Shown: positions 35,227 through 46,400 of the stretch, piece after piece
How positions within the stretch are numbered: position 1 is the first letter of the stretch
Layout of the letters: each line of letters begins with the position of its first letter
NCBI RefSeq assembly: GCF_018812025.1
Contig: NC_063049.1
Span: forward strand, 14,651,734 to 14,715,733
DNA: 64,000 bases
Direction: 5' to 3'
Origin: Megalobrama amblycephala
Taxonomy: Eukaryota; Chordata; Actinopteri; Cypriniformes; Xenocyprididae
Translations under genes and position numbers: made by a program
The notes under the pieces: generated by a model
What the model saw: the letters and a program-made list of their open reading frames with translations, nothing else
What the model was told of the DNA's origin: nothing
Database searches by the model: none

Positions 35227-35639
35227 TTAACGAGTCCTCGTTGGCTCAGTCTGGTTGATGGGTTTGTAAGGAGAGTGCTGTATTTCGAAAGTTAATCAAT
35301 ATATTACATTTAAATAACCAACAACATTTATTTGTCACTACTTATTCATTCTTTTTTTTTTTTTTATTTATTCTTACTTTATTGTCTTTTTGTTTTTGTA
35401 AAATCTTTGCACTTTTGGTGTTTTTTTAGGTAACTTGGTGTTGGTATTTGGGGTTAGGGTGGGATTAAGGGAGAGGGGATAGGGTTGGTGTTTGGTGAAG
35501 GATTTGTGTTTAGAGCCAAAAAAAGAAAGACTTCCCCTATCTGGGAATATTTCGAGCTTATACGTTCCAATGTATGTATGCTTTTCTAAAAAAAAAACAT
35601 CAGTTTTTGCTTAAACTTATTTTGTTCTTGTATATAATT

Positions 35640-38130
35640 TCTTAATTTCATATAACTTTATTCAGAAGGTGGGATGCTTGGTGTGTGACAAGGAACTTAT
35701 GTATGGAAACAGCACATCATCCATGTTAAGGCATTTCAGAGCTTTATATGAGACTGCACAGCCCCAAAACAATCCTACAAGCACACAAAGTAGGACTGTT
35801 GCTTCATGATTTTTATTCATAATTGTGAATGCATTATCATGATTTAAGTCAATACATGTATATTATATAAAACTTTCATTTCAATTCATTATAGCATCAC
35901 GCAAGCAAATGGTTGATGAGGCATTGGTCAACATGGTCATAAAAGACTCTCAGCCATTTACAGTGGTTGAGGATGAGGGTCTCAGGGGCCTCATCCATGC
36001 CCTTGATCCTTCCTATATAATCAGACAGGTGAGTTTAAAAGAGGTCAATTTTGATCTATAATCTATATAATACATCTATATCTATAATAATATAATTGTA
36101 TAATTGTCTCTTATTTTTTTGTGACCTCAAAAAGGCTTTAAAGAAAATGGTGGCTTTAAAATATGAAAAAGCAACTGCTGTGTCTCTAATATCAGATATG
36201 TGGACTTCTATCAACACAGATGCATATCTTGCAATAACCTGCCATTACATTGATGACAGTGTTGAGATGTTGAGAAGTTCCCAGACAGATACACAGCGGA
36301 AAATATGGCCCTGGTGAAAAAGAATGTCATGATGGAGTGGGCAATCAAGGACAAGGTGAAGTGTCTTGTCACAGATGCGGCAGCAAACATGATTGCTTGT
36401 GCAAAAATTCTGCAAGTGAGACATTCAGTTTGCATTGCACATGCACTTAACACCATGGTTAAAAAGTCTTTTGATCAGGTACCAGCTCTGTATGACATTC
36501 GAAACAAAGCTAAAAAAGTGGTCACCTCTTTTCGAAGCAGCACCTCTGCTAAAGAAATGTTGACCCAGGTGCAGAAAGAGATGAACAGGCCAGCTCGTAA
36601 ACTAGTGAATGATGTGGAAACATGCTGGAACAGCACTTTACACATGCTTCAACGGCTGCATGAGGAAAGGCAAACTGTGGGAACATCCCTTGCATCACTT
36701 AAAACTGATATAGCTCCACTTCATGCACAGGACTATGAAGCCATACAGCAAATTCTGTGTGTTCTTGCCCCATTCCACCTAGCCACAGTAGAGCGGTCCG
36801 AGGAAAAACGAGTGTCTGGCTCCAAAGTAATTCCTTTGCTAAAAATGATTCACCATTCATTCAGGGGCGTAAATCGCGGGGGGGGACGGGGGGGACATGA
36901 CCCCCCCTATCTGAGTGCTGTCCCCCCCCAAAAAATTATAATTAAAAACCACTCTAAGTATTGTAAGTAAATTATATATCCTTAAAATAATTGTGTAAGA
37001 AGTAAAGCAATACAAACGCAAACAGGCGTTTAAGTTTAGAAACATTTTGAGTCACCCCTCCCTTGCCTCACAGTGGTTTGGTCCACCGCGCACGTCACAC
37101 TCGTGCGTGTAGAAATCCAGCGGCGCCGGCGGGAGAGGAGACAGACAGTGGTTGAAAGGAGCTCTAGTAAGTAGGCTTTTAAGGCTATTTTATTCAAAAA
37201 CATAGGATGAAGTGGTTATTTTTGCTTTAATGCTGATGACGCTGAGTAATTAGTCATAACAAAAAAAGCAAGATGATAACATGATTTTTTTCCCCCCGTG
37301 AGTCCGCTATTTTAGCGATTATAATGTTACTTAGCGTGTTTGGTAGCTTGTTTACCATAGCTTGTTGGATATTATAAGATAAGTCACCCACACCAACAAT
37401 TAACATTGTGATAAGAATGTGAACTGTAATAAGGCTATTAGATTTACTGTTGTGTGTTGGGTTTTGCTCAAAGTGTATTCATCGTATTTTGGTGACTTGG
37501 TTGTAAACAACTTCAAAAATATTCCAATAAATAAATGATTTTGAATATTTTGGTCAATTTAGTCAGTTTTTTTAATTGAACCAAAGAGAAACATTGAGCA
37601 TAATGGCAGTCTACATGCTACACTAATAATAGTAGTAAGGTTTTCTTCTGTGTAACATTATATATATGATATATCCTTTATAAGTAAAATTTTGGCAGTA
37701 TTATGTGTCCCCTTCAAAAATTGCTCTTGAGAAATGTTATGTTTATTGTCCCCCCCCTACTGTCCGATGAAATTTACGCCCCTGCATTCATTACAGGGTG
37801 AACAAAACAGGTATTGATTTTTATTTATGTACATTAACGAATGTAATGAATGTTTTGATGCCTTTTTTATTCATTTTTAATGTTTTATTTTTGTATTTCA
37901 GTAAATCATTGTATATTTCATAGGTTAACATTGGCCATTGCAAAGGAATTAACAGACAACCTCATCAGGCGTCTGAAGGAACATATCTGGAATATGGAGT
38001 CGCTCAGCATAACGACCATGGCAACTCTGCTGGACCCAAGGTTTAAAACTTTGGGTTTCCTTAACCACACTAAAATGACAGAGGCTGTCAAGCGGCTAAA
38101 AGCAGAATGTGCTAATGTCATTAGGGCTGA
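35640..38130 (+). pseudogene. hAT transposase gene with introns (ZBED4-like), interrupted
   Basis: The pieces run in order. BED-finger half 35648-35790 (GCLVCDKEL...MLRHFRALYE; the last His expected of the finger is Tyr). Exon 35893-36028 ending at a consensus donor (CAG|GTGAGT). Exon from about 36134: ISDMWTSINTDAYLAITCHY, a frameshift near 36290, DAAANMIACAK, CIAHALN and WNSTLHMLQRL to 36861. A hAT MITE then splits it, and it resumes at 37920-38130 (TLLDPRFKTLGF), where a LINE cuts it. The hATC dimerisation domain is missing. The element's left end may be near 34310 ('atgacactgaggcttcgatg'), before the fold-back insertion. Confidence 0.82.
36862..37784. mobile_element. 923-bp hAT MITE with perfect 8-bp TSD
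   Basis: CAGGGGCGTAAAT at the left end is matched by ATTTACGCCCCTG at the right, and CATTCATT is duplicated exactly at 36854-36861 and 37785-37792. Eight-base duplication plus CAGGGGCG ends define hAT. The left end has a G-rich run and its C-rich partner (36877-36930) and the right a C8 run near 37750. The middle includes a GC-rich block near 37075-37160 that looks like a promoter or first-exon fragment ending in 'ctctagtaagtag' (a possible splice donor). No transposase. Confidence 0.9.
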
Positions 38131-38331
38131 AGATGTATTTATTTATTTATTCTTTATTTGACAGGGACAATGGACAATAAAATATTACCCCAGAATTAGC
38201 TACAGAGCTAAATTTCATCTGCTGTCCCTGGGCAGGAGTACAACAAATTATCAATAAAAATACCATAGAAATTAAACACAATAGAATACAAAAAGTATAA
38301 AAACATATTCAAAAATCATTACCTTGTATAA

Positions 38332-41300
38332 TTAATGATCACAAACCTGACATGCCTTTAAAAATCTTTTCAAATATAATTTAAACTGGACAAAGGTAGT
38401 ACACCGTCTAATATCAGTTGGTAAACTATTCCAATAATTAACAGCTTTTACAGAAAAAGCTGATCGTCCAAAATCTGTTTTTCTAAAATGCGCTTCACAG
38501 TCACCTCTTAACGAGGCTCTTGTCTGTCTTAAACTTTCATTGTGCAGTGAAACAAACATCTTTAAAGGTGGAGGTGCAAGATCATTCACAATTTTATACA
38601 TTAAACTACAATTATGAAATATTACAAAGTTTTTAAAAGTAAAAAGATTATGTTTTTGAATTATAAGACAATGATGATATCTGTCTGGTTTCTTATCAAA
38701 GACTTTTATAGCACGTTTGTATAAACTATGTAAAGGTCTAAGAGTAGATTTTCCTGCTTGGGACCATGAATTAATGCAATAAGAGAAATGAAAAAAATAA
38801 AAGAGTGCAGAAAGATTCTTGCAGCTTCTGCTGAAAGTTGACTCCGTATAAATTTAAAATTTCTAAGTTGGGGTGTAACTGTACAAACTATTTTTTTAAC
38901 ATGCTTTTCAAATGTCAAGTGAGTGTCTAAAATAACTCCAAGGTATTTAAAGTCCGATACAATCTGTAATCTTTCACCATTTACCCATATATCTGGTACA
39001 ACCTCCTCCATCTTTCTAATCGTAAAATACATACAAGCAGTTTTCTGGACGTTTAACGATAAACAACACTGATTAAACCAGTCTGAGATTTTGGTCATGG
39101 CAGCAGATAATTTTTGTGATACCCGTTCATGTGTTTTAGCATGCACATAAATCACAGTATCGTCTGCATACATTTGAATAAATGCATCAGAACAAACATC
39201 TGGAAGATCATTCAAGTACAGACTAAAAAGTAGAGGTCTTAGTATGGACCCCTGAGGTACCCCTGAAGAACAGTGTCTTGTTGAAGATGTACGTGTTTTA
39301 ATCCGGGTGCATTGCTTCCTTGATATAAGTAAAAGACTCAATCCATTTAATTGTTTGCATAGAAAAATTAAAATTAGTTAATTTAGATAACAAAATATTA
39401 TGATTTTTTGCAAATCGAGAAACACAGCACCCACAACCCCACCCTTATCTAATTTTAATCGCACTTGCTCAATGAAGTAACATACAGCAGTTTCCGTAGA
39501 GTGCCGTTTACGGAACCCGAATTGCATAGGGCAAAGTAAGTTATTTTGTGTATCTAAAAAATTTACAATTTGCTCAGTTACTACACTTTCTGTTATTTTT
39601 GATACAGCTGACAAGATTGAGATTGGCCTATAATTTGCTACGATTAGTGGATCGCCTGCTTTGAAGACTGGGGTGACTATCCCAGTTTTCCAGCAATTTG
39701 GAAAAACAGATTGCTTAATCGATAAGTTCACAAGGTGTGTAATTGGTAGGGCTGCACGATATATCGCATGAGATTATCACGCGCATTTCGTCAGTAAAGC
39801 CGGTTCCCTGATTACCGCTAAATCGCCATCACCTGCTTTCAAATGGAGCGGCATTTAATAGACAGAGCCGTAGGTCACTGAAAAGCCACGCAATATCGCG
39901 TTCATTATCGAAGGCGATTCATCTGCGATATGAACGCGATATTGCGTGGCTTTTCAGTGATCTACGGCTCTGTATATTAAATGCCGCTCCAACAATGGCG
40001 AAGCGGTAATCAGGGAACCGGCTATGACGAAATGCGCGTGAAATCTCAGCGATATATCTGCACCCTAGTATTGGTCAAAAAATATTCACAGTTATTTTTA
40101 AAAAAATTACAATTTAAACCATCTATATCTTTAGCGTTGAATTTCAGGTTTTTAAACCTTCTGAATCTTATTCCTGATCTTTGTTAAATCAAAAGCAGGT
40201 TCAGCTGATTAACAGAGTAATTCTCTATATCTGAAAATTTATCATCAATTTTGAATACAACAAAATAATTATTAAAAGATTACAATTTCATCAGGTTTAT
40301 TAAGTATTCTTTCTTTTAATTCTGAACATTTAATACATGATTTAGATTCTTTCTTTGTCAATTGATTAATAGTTTGCCACATTTTTTTGCCATTTCCTTT
40401 AGCCTCATTTAAAATATTAATAAAATATTGTGCCTTAGCCTGCCGTAATGTCTTAACCACCTTATTTCTTAAGCAATTAAACATAAGTCGATCCTGTTGT
40501 AAACCAGATTTTATAGCTTTTTTTAGAACATTATCACGCTTTTTCATGAGCATCCACACCTCTTCCGAAATCCATGGTAGGTTATTCTTTCTATGCCTAT
40601 TTCTAACTAATTTTGTATATTTATTTTTTATATTTTTTTATCTCCTCTATAAACATTTTATACCCTGTTTCCAAGTCTTCAGTAGATGAAAGGGATACCC
40701 AGTCAATCTGTCCAAGCTCTTATTCGAAAGCACTCATATCCTTTTTTGGTATTCGAAAAGAACAATTCTGTTCGTTCTGTGTGGTTTCATGATAAACAAA
40801 CCTATTTTTATTTAACTTCCTAGATATGAGAGTTAAATTATGATCTGATAATCCAGTTAAAAAATTAAAAGTCTTAGTAATTCTATCTGGTTTATTAGTA
40901 AAGATAAGATCTATTAAAGTTCGCAAAGTAGCTGTGATATGTGTGGGGGTCTCTATCATTTGTATAAAATCATACAATTTAGTTATCTCCTTCGATTTCT
41001 TTCTGGCCTTTTTATCAAACCAATTAATATTGAAATCCCCCATAACAATACACTCTTTGCGTATATCCACTTCTTTAAAGAGATTTTTAAAATGATCATA
41101 GAATGAGATATCTGATGAGGGACATGAGATATCTGAAGAGACATTTGCGGAGATAGTGTAATTAAAACAGCAATACATTCAAATTCATTAGAACACTCAA
41201 GATGTAGGCCTACTTGTTTGCTTATCAAATAATCTTTAACATAAATAAGAAGCCCTCCTCCTCTACCAATTTTCCTATCCTGTCTGTAATGTTTATACCC

Positions 41301-41570
41301 AGGCATTGCCAAAGCAGCACTAGGAGAAGTTTTAGTTAACCACGTTTCAGACAAACACAAGAAATCTAAATTTGAGTCCAAAAGCAGATTTTCAATTTGT
41401 TCATGTTTTGAAGACACACTTCGGATATTTAAATGTCCTCCAAAAATACCTTTCGGTTTAGACCCACGGTCCCAGATTACTTTAGACTGGTTCACAGTTT
41501 GAAAGTAGTGCAGCGTCCGATGCCTCTCGCCAGCCGTTCTATGATGGCGAGTCGATGTAGCTCCGGCCAA
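38332..41570 (-). pseudogene. L2/CR1-group ORF2: endonuclease, RT, C-terminal domain
   Basis: Endonuclease landmarks: HLNIRSVSSKHEQIE, LCLSETWL, GRGGGLLIYV, then after a frameshift near 41178 GDFNINWFD and LSDHNL. The RT has FKAGDPLIVANYRPIS, FGFRKRHSTETA and AVFLDLQK (here a small deletion removes the residues that normally follow), SSGVPQGSI and YADDT at 39156-39170. The C-terminal block 38601-38332 has FGRSAFSVKAVNYWNSLP. Several frameshifts and the MITE at 39747-40067 show it is dead. As a family it copies by target-primed reverse transcription. Confidence 0.85.
39747..40067. mobile_element. Fold-back hAT MITE in the LINE, family copy 1
   Basis: Starts TAGGGCTGCACGATATATCG and ends ATATATCTGCACCCTA. 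The two halves are near-perfect complements, with 'cacgcaatatcgcgttcat' pairing with 'atgaacgcgatattgcgtg' at the centre. Flanks are GTAATTGG (39739-39746) and GTATTGGT (40068-40075), an 8-bp duplication with a one-base slip. No ORF. A second copy is at 54789-55095. Confidence 0.82.
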
Positions 41571-41571
41571 A

Positions 41572-42024
41572 TCACAATGACCAGACGATGCTTGTTACAC
41601 TTGGACCACAGCCAGCCCCAGGCCCAGCCTGAAGACCGGCGACCGACCTGGAATACTCCATCTTACAATACTTCTTGCCATCTGACACACGCCGACATTC
41701 CGACAGCGCCTCCAGGCCATGTACAACCCCGGCATGATGAGCAGAAAGCCCAGGCAGATCACCAACACATACCGGCGAGACGACCGCCGCGGGAAACTCA
41801 GGCGAATCTCCAGTCCACTCCAGCAGGCCAACTAGGCCGTGACCAGGTCCACCCCGACCACAGATGTCCAACGACGACAGCAAAGCACCCCCAGATGCGT
41901 CGCCCGAAACTAAGACAACGCGCTGAGCACATCCAGTGTCGCCAGGGCCTGGGTTGAGTTGAATATCACCAGCAAGGAGAAGCGTCGTTACCAGGTAAAG
42001 CAATACCTTTCTCTGAGGCCGCAT
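41572..42024 (-). CDS. LINE N-terminal leader ORF with 2A-like NPGP motif
   Basis: A 150-codon ORF begins MRPQRKVLLYLVTTLLLAG and continues DIQLNPGP. Residues 19-27 (41944-41970) are GDIQLNPGP, matching the 2A/2A-like consensus D-x-(V/I)-E/Q-x-N-P-G-P, where ribosomes skip the Gly-Pro bond. It directly follows a basic and hydrophobic leader that could also act as a signal sequence. APE-type LINEs of the CR1/L2 groups with N-terminal 2A-like sequences have been described. Downstream residues are Gly/Ala-rich with no domain. The ORF ends at 41572, in another frame from the endonuclease, which starts around 41570. Confidence 0.7.
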   Translation of the reverse strand: MRPQRKVLLYLVTTLLLAGDIQLNPGPGDTGCAQRVVLVSGDASGGALLSSLDICGRGGPGHGLVGLLEWTGDSPEFPAAVVSPVCVGDLPGLSAHHAGVVHGLEALSECRRVSDGKKYCKMEYSRSVAGLQAGPGAGCGPSVTSIVWSL

Positions 42025-42331
42025 AGATCTCTCATGTGCGGGACTTCTCGATACAGTTGGTGTTAACGCTTTTCCGTGTTTTAAAACAACGGAATACGAA
42101 GCAAACTGGCCCAGTCTACTTAGGCAAATAGCAACTGGGTCTCGTTGTTAGGTGCACAAGTAGTCCAACAACACTGAACAGAAGCGTAAAGGAGGGCAAA
42201 CATATATCCGAAAATCAAAAATCTCTGCATAAATTTCGATTTATAAAAATTCATAAAAACCGCAGTAAAGTTGACCCAACCCAACAGCCCACACCAAACT
42301 CATTTATGTTTTTTTTTAATCATTTATTTAA

Positions 42332-44920
42332 AGGTCCCGTTTTTTGTGGTTTTTTGAAGCTTTGATTGTGTTTATAGTGTGCAATATAACGTGTTCATGT
42401 TTCGCGTGTAAATAAAACACAGTATTTTTCACATAATATACTTATCTGTATACCGCTGTTTCCACTGTCATAAAAACGGGCTGATGACTTCCTTGTTCTA
42501 TGAAGTCCCTCCTTCAGAAATACGTAACGAGTTCTGATTGTGCCAGCGGTTCCTGTGTTGTGATTCGACAGCAGCTTAGCAAACCTTGCCCGGAAAGGTC
42601 ACGCCTCTTACCATAACGTGGAGATGCACGCGCTCAGTGTTATTGTAAACATGTCTTTAATTTTACCCTATCAATTTGAGCCGGAATCAGACCCGGTGAT
42701 TGGACTGCGGGATGAAAATAACAGCGTTTCGACGACATGGCGACAAACACACTCTACAAACGCAACTCTTGTGTATTCCTGTGGGTGGAGGTTAGTCAAA
42801 AAACTGTTTTAGTGACGTCATTAAAGGAGGAAGTAGAGGGATGTAGTCCAAACTGGCCGTTCTATGGCGGCATTTTAATGCCATTAATGACCGAGCGCAC
42901 AATTGATGCTTGCGCGCGCAGTAAATCACTTCCGCGAGAGGATAACAGATCTGCACGCGAGGAAACGGGAGCCCGCAAGCTCATTTTAAACCCGCGCGCG
43001 CGCATGACATCTCCTCTGCGCGCAGATCAAGCCCTCGCGTGCTCGGACAAGATTTGCAGCACGCGCGTCATCATTCCCCACACTCGCGCTCAATCTTCTA
43101 TTTCGCTCGCGCGAACACTTTTGATTTTTGTCAGTCGTGGGGCGGGACTTTACTTATTTCAGTGTAAGCTCAAATGTCATTGGTCAATTCAGTTTTTCCA
43201 GAAGTCTGTTTTGATTGGACGCCTGTTGTAAAATGATTAGACATGGCTTGGACCAGATGAAAAAATACTATAGTAATTTATAGTAAATACTATAGTGTTT
43301 TTGAACCATAGTATAGTATAGTACTTTTATTTGCTGTGGTAATTCTATAGTTGTTGAGGGTAATATAAACAAATTACCCAAATACTATAGTTTTCTACAA
43401 CTATAGGGTATATTACTACAATATACACTAGAGTTTACTGTAGTAAAAACTAAAGTAGCCTATACAGTATTTATTACAGTTTATCAGTTCATCATAGTTA
43501 ATACACTGTATACTGAAGCATTCATTAACAAAGTGTTGTAAATAGTATAATGTATACAGTATACTACACTTTACTATAGTATGGTCCAAAACACTATAGT
43601 ATTTACTAGTATTATGCAAGTGAGTTAAACTTTATTTATTGACTGATTGATTGCATTATTATTATTATTATATGTCCTTATTAGATACTATATTAACTTG
43701 ATTTATTATTTTTATGGAGCTGTAGCTGCTGGGGAAAAATGAGAACACATAGTAGTTCACCGCTACATTATCATTATACTTCCACTAAACAGTATCTGCT
43801 TACCCATGATAGTATACAAAAACAACAACAAAAAAACGAAATATGTCTTAGATATAAAGATTTCTAAATTGGGTTTCGGGGGGTATGATCATTCATACTG
43901 TGTACTGTATCTTAACTTTAACTGCAACCTTTCAACAGAGTGAAATGCTGAAACCATTTTATACTGTATTTAATGGAAAATATATTAACCTGATAATATA
44001 TTAAACTGACAAAGAATGATAACAAAAAGCTTACACAACAACTCTTGCTGATATGAACAAGTGATGTATCTTTCATCCAAAGCCACATGAAGCAATTCTG
44101 GATTTAGAATCATAGTTACAACTATTTAATTGACACTTTTGACATTTCTGTAGTTCTCAGAACTGATATAATTTTGGCTGGGTAAACAGATACTGTTTAG
44201 TGGAAGTATAGTGGTAATGTACTACAGCAAATATAATATGTGTTCTCTTATTTCCCCAGCAGCTACAGCTCCATAAAATAAAAATAAATCAAGTTAATGT
44301 ATATGGTAGGCCATATTATAATAATAATGCAATCAATCAGTTAATAAATAAAGTTTAACTCACTTGCATCTGGTCCATTGATGAAGCCATGTCTAATCGT
44401 TTTACAACAGACGTCCAATCAAAACAGACTTCTGGAAAAACTGAATTGACCAATGACATTTGAGGTTACACTGAAATAAGTAAAGTCCCGCCCCACGACT
44501 GACAAAAATCAAAAGTGTTCGCGCGAGCGAAATAGAAGATTGAGCGCGAGTGTGGGGAATGATGACGCGCGTGCTGCGAATATTGTCCGAGCACGCGAGG
44601 GCTTGATCTGCGCGCAGATGAGATGTCATGCGCGCGCGCGGGTTTAAAATGAGCTTGCAGGCTCCCGTTTCCTCGCGTGCAGATCTGTTATCCTCTCGCG
44701 GAAGTGATTTACTGCGCGAGCAAGCATCACTTGTGCGCTCGGTCATTAATGGCATTAAAATGCCGCCATACCGTTCGATGTAGGCGACTTCTGTTAAATA
44801 AAATATCTCGCTTGGCATTGAACTTTGAGCTTTAAAATTTTACAGATTTTATTTATACTCTAACAACAACATTACACACTAACTAAAGTTTGAAACATGG
44901 GATCACGAAGAACGGGACCT
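42332..44920. mobile_element. 2.6-kb fold-back TTAA element (AGGTCCCGTT)
   Basis: Starts AGGTCCCGTTTTTTGTG after TTAA (42328-42331) and ends CACGAAGAACGGGACCT before TTAA (44921-44924). Inside, about 42845-43258 and 44384-44790 are inverted copies of a roughly 410-bp GC-rich block. Further in, 43715-43805 pairs with 44165-44275 ('agctgtagctgctgggga'). Mirror-image ORFs 42737-43231 (plus) and 44402-44818 (minus) are the two arms read on opposite strands. They share RSKSLPREDNRSAREETGA and have no known domain. No transposase. Confidence 0.82.
43260..43613. mobile_element. 354-bp TACTATAG-rich MITE inside the fold-back element
   Basis: Starts 'aaaaaatactatagtaa' and ends 'cactatagtatttactagt', full of short ACTATAGT palindromes. 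ATG is present on both sides (43257-43259 and 43614-43616). The opposite arm of the host palindrome (about 44363-44376, inverted 'ccagatgcaagtgag') is the uninterrupted version, so the insertion limits are certain. The small minus ORF 43428-43619 is not a gene. Confidence 0.85.
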
Positions 44921-44924
44921 TTAA

Positions 44925-45853
44925 TAATTGTTGACCGTGGACGCGGCTGACCGCTTCTCCTTCTTTCCAAAGCGCTTGCGCTCCTGTGGCGTCGGTCGTT
45001 GCTATGCAACCATGAACTGAGCTCTCCAAGAGGATCAGGATGTTTCTGCAAAGGATAAATGATTTCTAGCCCTTGCATTAGTTTTACTACGAGATATATT
45101 GATGGAGATAAGATATAAAAACCACCATGTACAGCTATGATCAGCTATGATCAGCTGTTCGGCTGAGCTTTTGATGTTTTGTTACGGAAAGGCCATAGCT
45201 GATCGGTTGATTCTTGTCACACGACCTGCGGTGCGCTTGCGGCATTCTGAGAAGTTGGGAATTGCATGCGCGTCGCGACCGCGTTGATCCAATTATGAGC
45301 GCGCCTGCCGCGCAGCTACATTTGAAAATAATAACTGACTTGCACGCGGAAAAGACGCAATATGTGAACGGGCCCACAGAACTTCTTAAAGCAAAGCATC
45401 GCAAGCGTCTTTTGCTTTTCTGTGAGCACAGCTGTTGCTGTGCACTGCGGTGAAAGAAAGCCACGACTTTTCTCACGCGACCATGCAAGAGACTGACATG
45501 AGAAACGTTTAAACCTTGCAAGATTCAATGTGTGCCCGAAACACTTACTGAACTAGAGAGCTGATTAAGACACACCATCTACGATAAATCGTTACACCCC
45601 TAATACTTATAGTAATTTAAAAATGTGGTAGCATTGGATCTGGACAGGAAGGATAACTCTGGGAGTTGGAAGGGGTGTGTCGCGATTCTGCCTTCTCACA
45701 TCGCGATACAGGTTCGTGGACCTGCGTATCGCGATTTCGGTTTCATATCGCATATCGTTACAGCCCTATTGACCACTGATGTGTCTTATCTTCAGCCAAT
45801 GTACATGTTCAGTCATTCCCAATCATATATTTTTGTCCTCACACTTCTTAGGT
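44925..45853. other. hAT-type ends and GC-rich non-coding sequence
   Basis: Two hAT-like right ends are visible: 'gttacacccctaatac' near 45590-45606 and 'cgttacagccctatt' near 45757-45771, the second preceded by 'gtatcgcgatttcgg'. A GC-rich stretch at 45200-45330 gives overlapping ORFs on both strands without recognisable content. No complete element can be delimited. Confidence 0.45.
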
Positions 45854-46003
45854 AGAAATCTTTGGCTTCTGTTGGACAGTGCTGTAGACCACAGCAAACA
45901 AAGCTCAAATGCCACTTCTGATGCGATCGTACAAGTTGATAGATACCTTACAGAGACAAACATACAAAGAGCTGAAGATCCACTTGAATACTGGAGAATG
46001 CAG
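45854..46003 (+). pseudogene. hAT C-terminal dimerisation fragment
   Basis: Reads NLWLLLDSAVD, then SDAIVQVDRYLTE and EDPLEYWRMQKH, the hATC pattern (a hydrophobic helix, EV-x2-YL, DPL-x-WW/YW). Only about 50 codons are left. It probably belongs with one of the hAT termini just upstream, and the rest of that transposase is absent. Confidence 0.62.
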
Positions 46004-46254
46004 AAACATGTCTTTTTTTATTGTAAATTATTTTAAAAAATGAAACTTTCATTTAGATTCCCTACATGTAAAGTAAAACATTTCAAAAGTTTTTTTTTAT
46101 TTTTTTATTTTTTATTTGTTGATTAGAGCGTACAGCTAATGAAAGTCCAAAATCCAGTATCACAAAATATTAGAATATTTACATTTGAGTTTCATTAAAT
46201 GACCATCCCTACAGTATAAATTCCGGGTATCTCTTGTTCTTTGAAACCACACTA

Positions 46255-46400
46255 ATGGGGAAGACTGCTGACTTGGCAATGGTCCAGGAGACAATCATTG
46301 ACACCCTCCACAAAGAGAGTAAGTCACAGATGGTCATTACTGAATGGGGTGGCTGTTTACAGAGTGATGTATCAAAGCATATTAACAGGAATATTCAATG
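46255..46400 (+). pseudogene. Tc1-type transposase N-terminal fragment
   Basis: ATG 46255 gives MGKTADLAMVQETIIDTLHK, then QSDVSKHINR: the first helix-turn-helix of the paired-like DNA-binding domain of Tc1/mariner transposases. The preceding 120 bp ('caaaatattagaatatttac') look like the 5' part of the same element. Homology stops near 46400, where the next transposase relic starts. The catalytic DDE domain and both TIRs are missing. Confidence 0.72.

Larger units (their letters stand above)
38135..42040 (-). mobile_element. L2/CR1-group LINE, minus strand, inserted in the hAT gene
   Basis: Reading the minus strand: a short leader ORF with a 2A-like motif (42024-41572), an AP endonuclease (about 41500-40720), a linker (40559-40272), RT (39731-38700), a C-terminal domain (38601-38332) and a 3' end made of ATAAA/AAATA repeats at 38135-38170 that abuts the hAT codon frame. 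RT motifs and the C-terminal 'AVNYWNSLPTDIR' block point to the L2/CR1/Rex group. The 5' boundary is uncertain, somewhere between 42040 and 42200. A fold-back MITE lies between linker and RT. Confidence 0.8.

Noticed and set aside
34895..35230. 111-codon ORF with relatives at 57207-57437, 58188-58436 and 58746-58976, looking like a conserved small gene family
   Set aside because: All are arms of the same TTAA fold-back element, and the same peptide is read from opposite strands in one copy; no selection on codons is apparent.
42737..44818. Two convergent ORFs sharing about 130 residues, possible duplicated gene
   Set aside because: They are the two inverted arms of one fold-back transposon; no domain and heavy Arg/Ser composition from GCGC-rich DNA.
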